A DNA stretch of 39,485 nucleotides from Opitutales bacterium (GTDB lineage: Bacteria > Verrucomicrobiota > Verrucomicrobiia > Opitutales > T3Sed10-336), in assembly GCA_007130045.1 (NCBI GenBank), contig SLTG01000024.1:1-39485 (forward strand). Reading direction: 5' to 3'. Each line of letters opens with the position of its first letter. The stretch's first letter is position 1. The notes beneath the pieces are model-generated. The model saw only the letters and a program-made list of their open reading frames with translations. It was not told the origin of the DNA and did no database searches. Made by a program: the position numbers and the translations under genes. This document shows positions 6,181-14,663 of the stretch, in pieces.

Positions 6181-7482
6181 TCAGACCGCGACGGCGGGTT
6201 CGCGGTGATACTCGAACTCCTTCATCTGGTTTCGGATCTGTACGGGGAGTAGGCATTGGAGGAATACCCCCTCAGCTTCGACTTCCTTCAATTGGATGCA
6301 GTCGAGCTGATGAAGTTTGTTGATTACATCGTAACGATCGTGCGGGATGAGCAGGCTGATCTCGACGATATCGTCGGAGACCATCGCGGCGCATTTTTCC
6401 AGGAGCTCCTCGATTCCAAGGCCGGACCGGGCGCTCACAAAGCAGGCGTTCGGCGCCTGGAGTCTCAGCGCATTGAGGCGAAAATCCCCGTTCGCGCACC
6501 GGTCGACTTTGTTGAAAACGGTGATGATCCGTTTTTCATGGGCTCCAAGGCTGTTGAGCACCTCCATGGTTGTGCCGTGGTGTTGTTCGACCTCCGGGTT
6601 GCTCAGGTCGAGAACGTGAACGAGAAAGTCGGACAAAACCGCTTCTTCGAGGGTGGCGTGGAAAGCGTCAACCAGGTTGTGGGGAAGCCGGCGAAGGAAT
6701 CCGACGGTGTCGGATAAAAGGAGTTTCTGGCCGGTCGCGAGTTGGCACTGCCGGGTGGTCGGGTCCAGCGTGGCGAAAAGCTTGTCCTCCGCCGCGACAG
6801 AGGCGCCTGTAATCGCGTTGAGGAGGGAGGATTTCCCCGCATTTGTATAACCGACGATCGCCGCGGTGGGAACCGGCTTTTTCAGGCGTTTCTGGCGCTG
6901 AATCCCGCGCTGTTTGATCACGGTGGCGAGGTCCCGCCGCACCCGGGCGATGCGGTCCTGCACCATTCGGCGGTCGGCTTCCAACTGCGTTTCCCCCTGG
7001 CCGCGCATGAGAGTGCCGCCGCCGTGTTGCCGGCTCAAGTGGGTCCATGCACGTTTCAGGCGGGGCAGCGAATAATTCAGTTGCGCAAGCGTCACCTGAA
7101 GCTTCGCCTCCCGAGTCGTCGCGCGCTTCATAAAGATATCGAGGATGATCTCCTGCCGGTCAATCACGCAAACCCCGGATTCGTTCTCCCAGTTGCGTTG
7201 TTGGGCGGGCGAGAGATCGTCGTCGAATACGATCAATTCGATTTTCCGTGCCTTGACCTCTTCGATGATTTCAACGGCCTTGCCCTTTCCGATCAGGTAA
7301 TGGGGATTCGGTTGTCGAAGCGGAATCACCCGCCGTCCCCCGACTTCGATATCGAGCGTTTCGACCAGTTCGGTCAGCTCGTCCAGGAGATTCTCGCCAT
7401 CCCCCGGCTCCATGTGGGTTCGCTGAATTCCGATCAGTAAAGCGTTCTCAACCTGTCTGGGTTTTTCTTTTACCTCAAACAT
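6181..7482 (-). CDS. hflX: Ribosome-associated GTPase HflX
   Basis: A 433-residue HflX GTPase, a stress factor that splits stalled 70S ribosomes. The N-terminal HflX domain (YLIGKGKAVEI, FDDDLSPAQQRNWE, DRQEIILDIF) is followed by the glycine-rich linker GGGTLMRGQGETQLE (154-168). The GTPase domain shows G1 GYTNAGKSS (211-219), G2 LFATLDPTTRQ, G3 DTVGF (258-262), G4 NKVD (324-327) and G5 SARSG (350-354). The length is usual for the family. It heads a probable two-gene unit with the DUF4149 protein and has a plausible promoter at 7502-7529. No Shine-Dalgarno of note precedes the ATG. Confidence 0.95.
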   Translation of the reverse strand: MFEVKEKPRQVENALLIGIQRTHMEPGDGENLLDELTELVETLDIEVGGRRVIPLRQPNPHYLIGKGKAVEIIEEVKARKIELIVFDDDLSPAQQRNWENESGVCVIDRQEIILDIFMKRATTREAKLQVTLAQLNYSLPRLKRAWTHLSRQHGGGTLMRGQGETQLEADRRMVQDRIARVRRDLATVIKQRGIQRQKRLKKPVPTAAIVGYTNAGKSSLLNAITGASVAAEDKLFATLDPTTRQCQLATGQKLLLSDTVGFLRRLPHNLVDAFHATLEEAVLSDFLVHVLDLSNPEVEQHHGTTMEVLNSLGAHEKRIITVFNKVDRCANGDFRLNALRLQAPNACFVSARSGLGIEELLEKCAAMVSDDIVEISLLIPHDRYDVINKLHQLDCIQLKEVEAEGVFLQCLLPVQIRNQMKEFEYHREPAVAV

Positions 7483-7501
7483 TCAATAATTCCGATGCTT
7501 T

Positions 7502-7529
7502 AAAATACCGCCTTTATCTTCTCCGTCAA
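7502..7529 (-). promoter_or_regulatory. hflX promoter
   Basis: On the minus strand, -35 TTGACG (7529-7524, five of six consensus bases), a 16-base spacer and -10 TATTTT (7507-7502) predict a start near 7495, about 12 bases before the hflX ATG. Confidence 0.45.
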
Positions 7530-7643
7530 TGGGAATTCCGAGAATCGGCGGGGATGCCGATGCGCAGCTGGGTTTTTAAGTCGTTAGGGACAAGGAGTAT
7601 AGGGGGTTTGGCGACGCATCGACGACCGGATTGCCGGGGTTGT

Positions 7644-8885
7644 TCAATCTCCGTTGCACGCGGACGGGTCAAACAGCCGGTTTTCGGACAGGCAACGGGC
7701 GAGTGCATCCATCAGGATGTGAAACGAATCGGACCCTTGAAGCTGTTGATGGGCTGTGAGCAGCCGGGTGCTGAGATTGCCTGTGTTGAGAATGCGTTCG
7801 ATCACTGCTGCGGCCGGAGCCGGTAGAGATCCTCCGTTTTTCTCGAATACGTGCCGCCAGAATCCGCCGGCGGTTCCAACCGATTCCGCAAGACCAAACG
7901 CCTCGGGGATTTCGGAAAGTACAATCGGCGCCCGGGTCCCGGACCGGATCACCTCGTCGAGCTGCCGTCGTCTTTCCCGGGCGGATGAATGCCGCACCCA
8001 TTGCTCGAGGTCGCTTTCCCGGCCTTCAACGAGGTGGCGGAGTGCCGCGATGAAGAACTGCGCAAGCGCAAGGTCGGCCGCGGGGCATTCCTGGACGTCA
8101 AGCAGCCGTACCTCGATCGCGTTTCGGTCGAAGCGGGCAATCGCGCCCCGCGAGTTCAGCCATTCATGCCTGATAATACCCTCCGGATCAACTTCGGCCG
8201 TTTCCCGGAACATCGGCTGGAGAATCTTCTCCTCGTACTCGGCGCGCGAAAGAACCGCCTCCGGAATCACCTCTCCGGTGATCGATGGAAACAGGTCCTG
8301 GTTGTGCTCGTAAATCTCGAGCCTTGTGTCGGTCAGGCCCGTAACGACCCTTTCCCTGAACGGGCTGCCCGCGGTGAGGGCGGGCATGAGTGGCAGAAGG
8401 AGGATTACCGCGGAATGGAGAAGGGCGAACTCGTGGTCGCCGGCGAAGGGAAGGTTGATGTGGGAACTCTGAAGATTCAGCCAGCCGTGACTCCTGCAGT
8501 TGAAAATGGAATCGTAAAGGGAGTAGATTTCCCGTCCCTCGTGCGGCCAGGTGAACGATTCCGTGGCGGGGTTCATTGCCGGGTGCATAGGCCCGGGCAG
8601 GAGGCGGGCGCCGCGCGACTCAAGCTGCCTGTTGATTCGTGTTATCGCCTCTACGAACTTTTCCTCCTGGCGCTTGAAATCCGACGTCGGCGACGCGCTT
8701 TTGAGTTCGATGACGTGCGCGGCGAGCTCGTTGGACAGTCCGCAGCCGCCGACTTCGCATTCGTTGAGGGGAGCGCCGCAGAAGTCGGATATCAATTTGT
8801 CCGCGATCGGGGCCACGCTGCAATCGGCATTCCGGACAATCATATATTCCAGTTCGATGCCGAATTTCTCAAAAAGGCGCAGCAC
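7644..8885 (-). CDS. GCS2-type carboxylate-amine ligase (glutamate-cysteine-ligase family)
   Basis: This 413-residue protein belongs to the GCS2 glutamate-cysteine-ligase-like family (COG2170 type), ATP-dependent enzymes that join a carboxylate, usually glutamate, to an amine. The N-terminal strand KFGIELEYMIV (7-17) carries the metal-binding acidic pair. SHINLPFAG, TDTRLEIYEHNQDLFPSITG and NAIEVRLLDVQECP are typical core segments. The start is GTG at 8885, only 3 bases after the TGA of the ATP-grasp gene. It is the last gene of a three-gene cassette (peptidase, ATP-grasp, GCS2). Pairing of two amide-bond-forming enzymes with a peptidase suggests a short peptide or amide product. Cysteine need not be the acceptor, and no glutathione synthetase of the classical type is nearby. 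Confidence 0.82.
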   Translation of the reverse strand: MLRLFEKFGIELEYMIVRNADCSVAPIADKLISDFCGAPLNECEVGGCGLSNELAAHVIELKSASPTSDFKRQEEKFVEAITRINRQLESRGARLLPGPMHPAMNPATESFTWPHEGREIYSLYDSIFNCRSHGWLNLQSSHINLPFAGDHEFALLHSAVILLLPLMPALTAGSPFRERVVTGLTDTRLEIYEHNQDLFPSITGEVIPEAVLSRAEYEEKILQPMFRETAEVDPEGIIRHEWLNSRGAIARFDRNAIEVRLLDVQECPAADLALAQFFIAALRHLVEGRESDLEQWVRHSSARERRRQLDEVIRSGTRAPIVLSEIPEAFGLAESVGTAGGFWRHVFEKNGGSLPAPAAAVIERILNTGNLSTRLLTAHQQLQGSDSFHILMDALARCLSENRLFDPSACNGD

Positions 8886-8888
8886 GGA

Positions 8889-10382
8889 TCAACCCCCTTC
8901 CTTCTGGGCCGGCGCCTTGTTTCTTTCGATACGTCGCAGGAATTCATGCATGATCCGCCTGTATAAATCCCCGTTGAGAAACGAATCTTCGACGCCGGTT
9001 TCAATGTTCGGGTTGTCGTTGACCTCGATTACGTAGATGTCTTCGCCCCGTTGTTTCAAGTCCACCCCATAGAGTCCCTTGCCGATCAAAGCAGCCGCGG
9101 CGAGCGCGCATTGCATAACCTCCGGAGGAGCATCGCCCAAGGCAATCGCATCGAACCCGCCCTCCTCGAAGCGGCCTTCTTTTCCGTGATTGTAGATTTG
9201 CCAGTGTTCGCCGGTCATGTAGTAGCGGCAGACGAACAGAGGCTCACCGTTGAGAATGCCAACCCGCCAGTCGAATTCGGTGGGAAGAAACTCCTGGGCA
9301 AGGAGCAGATCGGAGGATCTCAGCAGGCGGTGAGCGGTCCTTTGGAGTTCCCGGCGGTCGTCCACTTTGAATACACCCAATGAAAACGCGCTGTCCGGGA
9401 TTTTGACCACCAGAGGAAAACCAAGGGCGGCGGCGACCTGGTCGATGTTCTTGGCGTAAAGTATCGCCGTCCTCGGAGTTCGGATACGGTTCTTCCGAAG
9501 GAGCTCGTGCAGGAAAACCTTGTTGCAACAGCGCCGGATCGAGTCAGGGTCGTCGATCACGGCCATACCTTCGCGCTGGGCTTTCTCGGCGAACCGGTAG
9601 GTGTGGCCGGTCATGGATGTCGTTTCCCGAATGAACAGGGCGTCGAATTCCAGGAGACGCGGGTACTCCGTGCGGGTGATCAACTCGACGTTGATACCGA
9701 CGTCCCGTCCTGCCCGGACAAAGGACCGAAGGGCCTTCTTATCGGAGGGCGGATGTTTCTCGTGAGGGTCGTGCAGGATGGCGAGATCGAAGCCGAAGCC
9801 GCTGCTGCCGCGACTGCGTCCGCTGCTCCAGCGCTTGCTGAGAAATCCGTCCACGGCCTCGCGCACTTTGTCGAGGTGGTTGACGGGAACTTCGCTGAGT
9901 CCAAGAGGTTTGAGTGACTTCATTTCCCATCCCCGTTCGCGGTGGCGGGCGAACTCCACGCGAAAGAGGGGGCAGGGAAACAGGGAGAAGAGCTGTTGGG
10001 CGAGCCGGGCATGACGTTCGGCGAGATTCAGGCCGAAATAGACGCTCAGCGTGAAGGTTGGCTGGGTGATTCGGGCGAGACTCTTTTGAATCAATGAATC
10101 CAGTTCGTCTATTTCTTCCGCGTAAATGCGCCTGCTGGAAAGGTTGTGAAGGGTGCGGGCGGAAGCCATGACCCGGTGTCGGCGCGCCTCGGCGAGGAGC
10201 GAGATGAAGTAGCCGGTGCTCAGACTGTGACGATGACGGCACAGATTGATGATCTTGTATCCGGAAGTCGTGTAAGCGTCGTTGACAAAAAACTCTTCGG
10301 CGGAAACGACGTCGTAGCCCGTCCACTCGGGTGACCAGTCTTTCAAGTCGTCGACGACAATCAGTTTTCGGGATGGCTTCAC
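8889..10382 (-). CDS. RimK-like ATP-grasp ligase with RLAN-type N-terminal region
   Basis: This 497-residue protein combines a long N-terminal region (~1-200) typical of RLAN-type RimK relatives with a C-terminal ATP-grasp domain (~285-490). ATP-grasp landmarks are CNKVFLHELLRKNRI (from ~286), FPLVVKIPDSAFSLGVF (~322-338), LAQEFLPTEFDWRVGILNGE (~361-380) and the metal-binding IEVNDNPNIETGVE (~452-465). The enzyme should activate a carboxylate as acyl-phosphate and couple it to an amine, as RimK and cyanophycin or peptide ligases do. I place the start at GTG 10382, overlapping the stop of the peptidase gene by 4 bases (GTGA). The earlier in-frame ATG at 10478 would overlap the peptidase gene by 100 bases. 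The GCS2 ligase follows after 3 bases. Confidence 0.85.
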   Translation of the reverse strand: MKPSRKLIVVDDLKDWSPEWTGYDVVSAEEFFVNDAYTTSGYKIINLCRHRHSLSTGYFISLLAEARRHRVMASARTLHNLSSRRIYAEEIDELDSLIQKSLARITQPTFTLSVYFGLNLAERHARLAQQLFSLFPCPLFRVEFARHRERGWEMKSLKPLGLSEVPVNHLDKVREAVDGFLSKRWSSGRSRGSSGFGFDLAILHDPHEKHPPSDKKALRSFVRAGRDVGINVELITRTEYPRLLEFDALFIRETTSMTGHTYRFAEKAQREGMAVIDDPDSIRRCCNKVFLHELLRKNRIRTPRTAILYAKNIDQVAAALGFPLVVKIPDSAFSLGVFKVDDRRELQRTAHRLLRSSDLLLAQEFLPTEFDWRVGILNGEPLFVCRYYMTGEHWQIYNHGKEGRFEEGGFDAIALGDAPPEVMQCALAAAALIGKGLYGVDLKQRGEDIYVIEVNDNPNIETGVEDSFLNGDLYRRIMHEFLRRIERNKAPAQKEGG

Positions 10383-11077
10383 GGCTCGGGGAGGGAAACG
10401 GTTAACAGATTCGCGTCGTACGTGACAATCCCAAGCATGACGGAATTGATGAACCGATGGGTGTTCACCCGGTAGCAACCGCGCGGGTTGAAAGGATTTC
10501 CCTTGTAGGGATCCGATATCACGATCTCGTCGGTTTCCTCCTCGAAGCCGTTGACGACGACAAAATGGCCGACCGGGAAACCGGCGACGTCGTCGGTTTG
10601 GCCGTCGGGAAGCTCGCGAACCGTTTCGTAAAGATAGGTGGCGCTCAGTCCGGTCAGAATCGGGGTGCCTTTGGAGAGGAGGCGATGAACGAGCCGTGGA
10701 GTGAGGTCGTGAAAACGGAGACGCCCGCCCAGGCGGAGGAAAGCGATATAGGATTCATGGGTTTCGACCAGCTTCGGGTCATCGAGAAGAGGAATGCGAC
10801 GCTGCAGCTTCTCGATCATTTCATCGGGTTCGAGATTCCACCATGTCGGATCGAAGATCTTCAGGTTGTAGGAGTAAGTGGTGGCCCGAAAGCCCTGCTG
10901 CAGGGCGTGCAGGGCGAGATGCACGGATACGGTGCCGCCTTCCTCGTCCCGTTCGATCTCATCGATCATTCTCTCAAGCGAGTAGTCCCTCCGATAAAAC
11001 CGATAGATCGCATGTAGGCAGGTGGGGCCGCAGGTCGATTCTGTCGGCTGGGCGCGCATCTCGAGAGGAATGTGCAT
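10379..11077 (-). CDS. C39-like papain-fold cysteine peptidase
   Basis: A 232-residue cytoplasmic protein (no signal peptide or membrane helix) with a papain-like catalytic set: Gln10, Cys16 in TESTCGPTCLHAIY, His171 in VGHFVVVNGFEE and Asp189 in VISDPYKGN. This matches C39-type or related peptidases, which cleave after double-glycine leaders or act on small peptides. It lacks the ABC transporter part of bacteriocin exporters. It is first in the operon, overlapping the ATP-grasp gene by 4 bases. It may trim, transfer or hydrolyse the peptide made by the two ligases. A -10-like TAAAAT at 11101-11096 gives a leader of roughly 12 bases; no good -35 is visible. Confidence 0.75.
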   Translation of the reverse strand: MHIPLEMRAQPTESTCGPTCLHAIYRFYRRDYSLERMIDEIERDEEGGTVSVHLALHALQQGFRATTYSYNLKIFDPTWWNLEPDEMIEKLQRRIPLLDDPKLVETHESYIAFLRLGGRLRFHDLTPRLVHRLLSKGTPILTGLSATYLYETVRELPDGQTDDVAGFPVGHFVVVNGFEEETDEIVISDPYKGNPFNPRGCYRVNTHRFINSVMLGIVTYDANLLTVSLPEP

Positions 11078-11148
11078 AATCCGCTTTGCATCTGTATTTT
11101 ATCGGACTTCAGCGGTTCCGCAACAGTCGAATTCGCTTCAACTTGTAG

Positions 11149-11178
11149 TTGTCTTGGCGGCGATCGATCTTTGATTAT
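11149..11178 (+). promoter_or_regulatory. Candidate apaH promoter, predicted leaderless
   Basis: TTGTCT (11149-11154) and GATTAT (11173-11178), 18 bases apart, each match four of six consensus bases. The predicted start falls on the ATG at 11185, which has no Shine-Dalgarno before it. Confidence 0.3.
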
Positions 11179-11184
11179 GGGCAC

Positions 11185-11985
11185 ATGGCGACTTACGTGA
11201 TCGGAGACGTGCACGGCTGTTACAGAACGCTGCAGGCGTTGCTGGAGCAAATCGAGTGGCGCCCGATGGGGGACCGGCTGATCTTCACCGGCGACCTGAT
11301 TAACGGACCGGACTCGCTCGGGGTATTGCGCTGGGCGCGGGACAATGACGTGGAATCGGTGCTGGGAAATCACGATATTCACTTTCTCGGCGTCATAAAC
11401 GGAGTTCGGCGAGTCCGGCGGTCGGATTCTTTCAGCGATCTCCTGGAGGCGCCCGACTGCGGCGAACTGGCCGATTGGTTGCGCACGCGCCCCATGTTCA
11501 TCCGTATGGAGAACGCCGCCGTCGTTCACGCCGGACTCCTGCCCGCATGGACCCTTGATGCCGCGGAGCGTTTGGCGCGCGAAGTCGAGGATTCGTTGAG
11601 CGGCGAGGGGATCGGGGCGTTTCTCGGTGATCTTTTCCGTAACGATCCCGAATTCTGGTCGGATGGGCTCCCGCGCGCCGATCGGTTGAGGATTGCCGTC
11701 AATGCGATGACCCGGATGCGCGTTGTCTCGCCGAAAGGCGGGATCGACTTGACTTATAAGGGCCGTCCGCCGGGGCGCGCGGAAGGACCGGTGCCGTGGT
11801 TTGAGGCGCCGCGTGCGTGGGACTCCGGCGTCGAGATTTTCTTTGGCCACTGGGCCGCCCTTGGATTCTACCAGGGAAACGGAGTCGTCGGGCTCGATTC
11901 GGGCTGCGTTTGGGGAAACGAGCTGACCGCCTTCCGCCTCGAAGACCGGGCGGTTTTCCGGGAAGAATCGGAGCGGATGAGGTAG
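11185..11985 (+). CDS. apaH: ApaH-type symmetrical diadenosine tetraphosphatase
   Basis: A 266-residue calcineurin-like phosphoesterase with the metal-binding motifs in order: GDVHG (7-11), GDLINGPDS, GNHD, VVHAGL, FGHWA and GLDSGCVWG near the C-terminus. This layout is that of ApaH, which hydrolyses Ap4A to two ADP and can also decap Np4-capped RNA. I use the ATG at 11185, because the family begins MATYVIGDVHGC; an in-frame ATG at 11149 adds twelve non-conserved residues. The gene is divergent from the peptidase/ATP-grasp/GCS2 cassette and convergent with RNase R. The length is slightly under the usual ~275-280 residues. Confidence 0.9.
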   Translation: MATYVIGDVHGCYRTLQALLEQIEWRPMGDRLIFTGDLINGPDSLGVLRWARDNDVESVLGNHDIHFLGVINGVRRVRRSDSFSDLLEAPDCGELADWLRTRPMFIRMENAAVVHAGLLPAWTLDAAERLAREVEDSLSGEGIGAFLGDLFRNDPEFWSDGLPRADRLRIAVNAMTRMRVVSPKGGIDLTYKGRPPGRAEGPVPWFEAPRAWDSGVEIFFGHWAALGFYQGNGVVGLDSGCVWGNELTAFRLEDRAVFREESERMR

Positions 11986-12173
11986 CGAGACCTTGTTCAA
12001 GACGGTCTTCCCGTACGGATACTCACTTTAGTTGACACACCCCGCGATCCTGGACGAGCCGTGGTCAGGGCATGGCGGCGCTCCTGAAATCCGATACCCG
12101 GCGCGAACATGGACAGGACGGCAGGGTTGGCGAGATACGAGGTTTCAACCGAACCTCCAGCCGCGGGCTCCGT

Positions 12174-14444
12174 TCACATGTCGGCCAGGCGAAAGTCGAT
12201 TTGGCGTTTGAAGCGGTCCACGCGTTCGGTCACCACTTCCACGGTCTGACCGACCTCGAATTTTCTCTTTCTGCGTTTTCCAACGAGCTTGTTTCCGTCT
12301 CCGTGAAGCAGGTAATGATCGTCGCTCATCGTTGAGATGTGAACGAGCCCGAAGGTTTGGGCTTCGACCAGTTCGACGAACATCCCGTGATTCTTGATAT
12401 CCGTTATCGCCGCCTTGAAACGGGTTTTCTCCTTCCTGGACAGCTCGCGATCGAAGAACTCCAGCTGCTTGATTTTATTGTGTTCGCGTTCGGCCTCGGT
12501 GCTGTTCTGTTCGGTGATCGAGATGTGCTCGGCGATTCCTTCGAGGTCGGCCTGCGTGTACTTCCGCGTGCGGTGAAGCGGGTTTCGCTTCTGATGGCGG
12601 CTGAGGAAGTTTTCGAAAATCCGGTGGACGACGAAGTCAGCGTAACGCCGGATCGGGGAGGTGAAGTGAGTGTAGTTCCGCTTGGCAAGCCCGTAGTGAC
12701 CCTTTGGCTCGGCAAGGTATTTCGCCTGCTTCAGACTGCGGAGGAACTGAATCCGGTGGATGTAGCCCTGCGGATGTTCCTTGATCTTTGTGAGCATCTT
12801 CGTGATCTCCGGCTTGCTGGTGAGGTCGCCAACCCGGATGCCGTTGGTCGCCAGGTATTCGCGGAATTCGTTCAACCTGTCCTCGTCCGGTTTGTCGTGT
12901 ACCCGGTAAACGGCGGGAACGGCGTGGTCCTTGAGTATCTTTGCGATCGCTTCGTTGGCCAGAAGCATGTACTCTTCGATCAACTGATGGCTTTCATCGT
13001 ATTCGATAAGCTCCATGCGGTCGGCGTAGCCGTTTTCATCGACGAAGATTTTGACTTCGGGCATGTCGAGATCGAGGCTGCCGCTGCGCATTCGCTTTTG
13101 CCTCAGGCTGCCGGCAATGCTCCATAATCCGCGGATCGAGGACTGAAGCTCTTCCAGTTCCGGGTCGGACAGCGAGTCGAGTGCCCGCCCGGTCGAACCG
13201 GTCTGGTGGGCCGGGGGAAGAGGGAGCTGGCGCGCCTTGTTGAGATCGTCCTCCTTCAGCAGCGTGTACGCCTGCCGGTACGTCAGCCGCTTGCGGCTGC
13301 GAATGACGCTGTTGGCGAATTCAACGTGATGAATTTTGCTCCTGGATAAAGTAACGAGGACGCTTTTCGTCAGGCGGTCCTCGCCCTCTTTCAGACTGCA
13401 GAGGCCGTTGGAGAGCTTGTCGGGAAGCATGGGGACCACCGTCCCGATCAGGTAGGTCGAATTGCCGCGGCGGCGGGCCTCGACGTCAAGGGCGGTGCCC
13501 GGCGCGACGTATGCCGCCACATCGGCGATGTGAATTCCCACGCGGTACCGGCCCTGGGAAAGGTTCTCGATCGATAGCGCGTCGTCGAAATCCTTCGAGT
13601 CGTCCGGATCGATCGTAAACGTGATGTTGTCGCGCAGGTCGAGGCGTCCATTGAGGTCCTTTTCCTTCACGCGATCCGGCAGGGAGGAAACCTCCTTGAA
13701 TACCTCCTTCGGAAACGTCGGGTCGAGGTCGAACTTGCGGAAAATCGCTTTGAGTTCGGCGCCGGGTTCATGGGTTCTGCCCAGGACTTCGACCAGGTCG
13801 CCTTCCGGATTGACGTGTCGCTGTTTCCATTCAATCAGTTTGATCACAACCTTGTCGCCGACCTTGGGAGTCGGTTTGATCGACGTTTTCCGCGGGTCGG
13901 GAACGATGATGTCGTTAACCAGACGCGGGTCGTCCGGAATCACGTAATGAAAGAGCTTGGCTTTCTCCAGGGTTCCCGTGATCAGTGTGCGGCCGCGTTC
14001 GAGAATACGGATCACCCGGCCGAAGACCTCTTTGTCCTTTTCGCCTTTGGATCCGCGGCCTGAGGAGCGGCGACGATGCCGGCTGGGTGCGTCCATCAGC
14101 CGTACCAGCACCCGGTCACGGTGCATGGCGACCCAGGTGTCTTCGGCGCTTATCCTGATCGGGGCCTCGTCCTTTTTGTCGAGATGCGGGTCGGGAATAA
14201 GGATCGCGGCGCCGCTCTGCCGGAAGTGGATCGTGCCGCTTACGAGGTTGGCATCCTGTGGAATACAGAGGCGGTTCTTCTTGATTCGTGCGATGTACCC
14301 TTTTGTCAGAAGGGTTTCAATGACCTCGTCAAACTCTTGTTCCTCCTTCCGGGTCAATTTGAGCGCTTGCCCCAATTCGTTCTTTCGAGCCGGAACGTAG
14401 TCGGTGCGGCGCATGTATTGGATGATTCTGTCTCTTAAGAGCAT
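12174..14444 (-). CDS. rnr: Ribonuclease R
   Basis: A 756-residue 3'-5' exoribonuclease of the RNB family, acting on structured RNA. A winged-helix start (RDRIIQYMRRTDYVPARKNE) and two cold-shock domains precede the RNB domain. Its catalytic cluster DPDDSKDFDD carries the four aspartates (equivalent to 272, 278, 280 and 281 of the E. coli enzyme). A C-terminal S1 domain (GMFVELVEAQTFGLVHIS) and a basic stretch (KRRKRKFE) follow. I prefer the ATG at 14444 (MLLRDRIIQ); an ATG at 14462 adds six residues. Neither has a clear Shine-Dalgarno, and the promoter at 14450-14478 would start transcription on the chosen ATG. Catalytic residues are intact. Confidence 0.93.
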   Translation of the reverse strand: MLLRDRIIQYMRRTDYVPARKNELGQALKLTRKEEQEFDEVIETLLTKGYIARIKKNRLCIPQDANLVSGTIHFRQSGAAILIPDPHLDKKDEAPIRISAEDTWVAMHRDRVLVRLMDAPSRHRRRSSGRGSKGEKDKEVFGRVIRILERGRTLITGTLEKAKLFHYVIPDDPRLVNDIIVPDPRKTSIKPTPKVGDKVVIKLIEWKQRHVNPEGDLVEVLGRTHEPGAELKAIFRKFDLDPTFPKEVFKEVSSLPDRVKEKDLNGRLDLRDNITFTIDPDDSKDFDDALSIENLSQGRYRVGIHIADVAAYVAPGTALDVEARRRGNSTYLIGTVVPMLPDKLSNGLCSLKEGEDRLTKSVLVTLSRSKIHHVEFANSVIRSRKRLTYRQAYTLLKEDDLNKARQLPLPPAHQTGSTGRALDSLSDPELEELQSSIRGLWSIAGSLRQKRMRSGSLDLDMPEVKIFVDENGYADRMELIEYDESHQLIEEYMLLANEAIAKILKDHAVPAVYRVHDKPDEDRLNEFREYLATNGIRVGDLTSKPEITKMLTKIKEHPQGYIHRIQFLRSLKQAKYLAEPKGHYGLAKRNYTHFTSPIRRYADFVVHRIFENFLSRHQKRNPLHRTRKYTQADLEGIAEHISITEQNSTEAEREHNKIKQLEFFDRELSRKEKTRFKAAITDIKNHGMFVELVEAQTFGLVHISTMSDDHYLLHGDGNKLVGKRRKRKFEVGQTVEVVTERVDRFKRQIDFRLADM

Positions 14445-14449
14445 CCCAC

Positions 14450-14478
14450 TTGATACGCACATTTACCGGCAAGTTCAA
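14450..14478 (-). promoter_or_regulatory. Candidate rnr promoter, predicted leaderless
   Basis: On the minus strand, TTGAAC (14478-14473) and TATCAA (14455-14450) are 17 bases apart, four of six matches each. The ATG at 14444 begins six bases after the -10, the usual distance to the transcription start. Confidence 0.3.
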
Positions 14479-14663
14479 GCTTTCGGAATTGTGAAGGACA
14501 CTAAGAAACAGGGCACTGAGGGCGTCGCCGAGGGATTTCCGTCAATCGATTCCGGTGTTCGGGGAGTGACCGGTCGCAGTCCGCGATTCGCCGACCTGCA
14601 AAACTTCGGGGCGGAGAGATTTTTATTTGGACGAGCGAGTATCGGACTGTTTACTGGACACTC

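Noticed and set aside
10383-10478. ATG at 10478 as start of the ATP-grasp gene
   Set aside because: It would overlap the peptidase gene by 100 bases and adds sequence unlike the family; GTG 10382 gives a 4-base overlap.
12339-13127. 262-codon plus-strand frame opposite rnr
   Set aside because: Antisense shadow; the RNase R RNB domain is continuous on the minus strand and the plus-strand product has no recognisable pattern.
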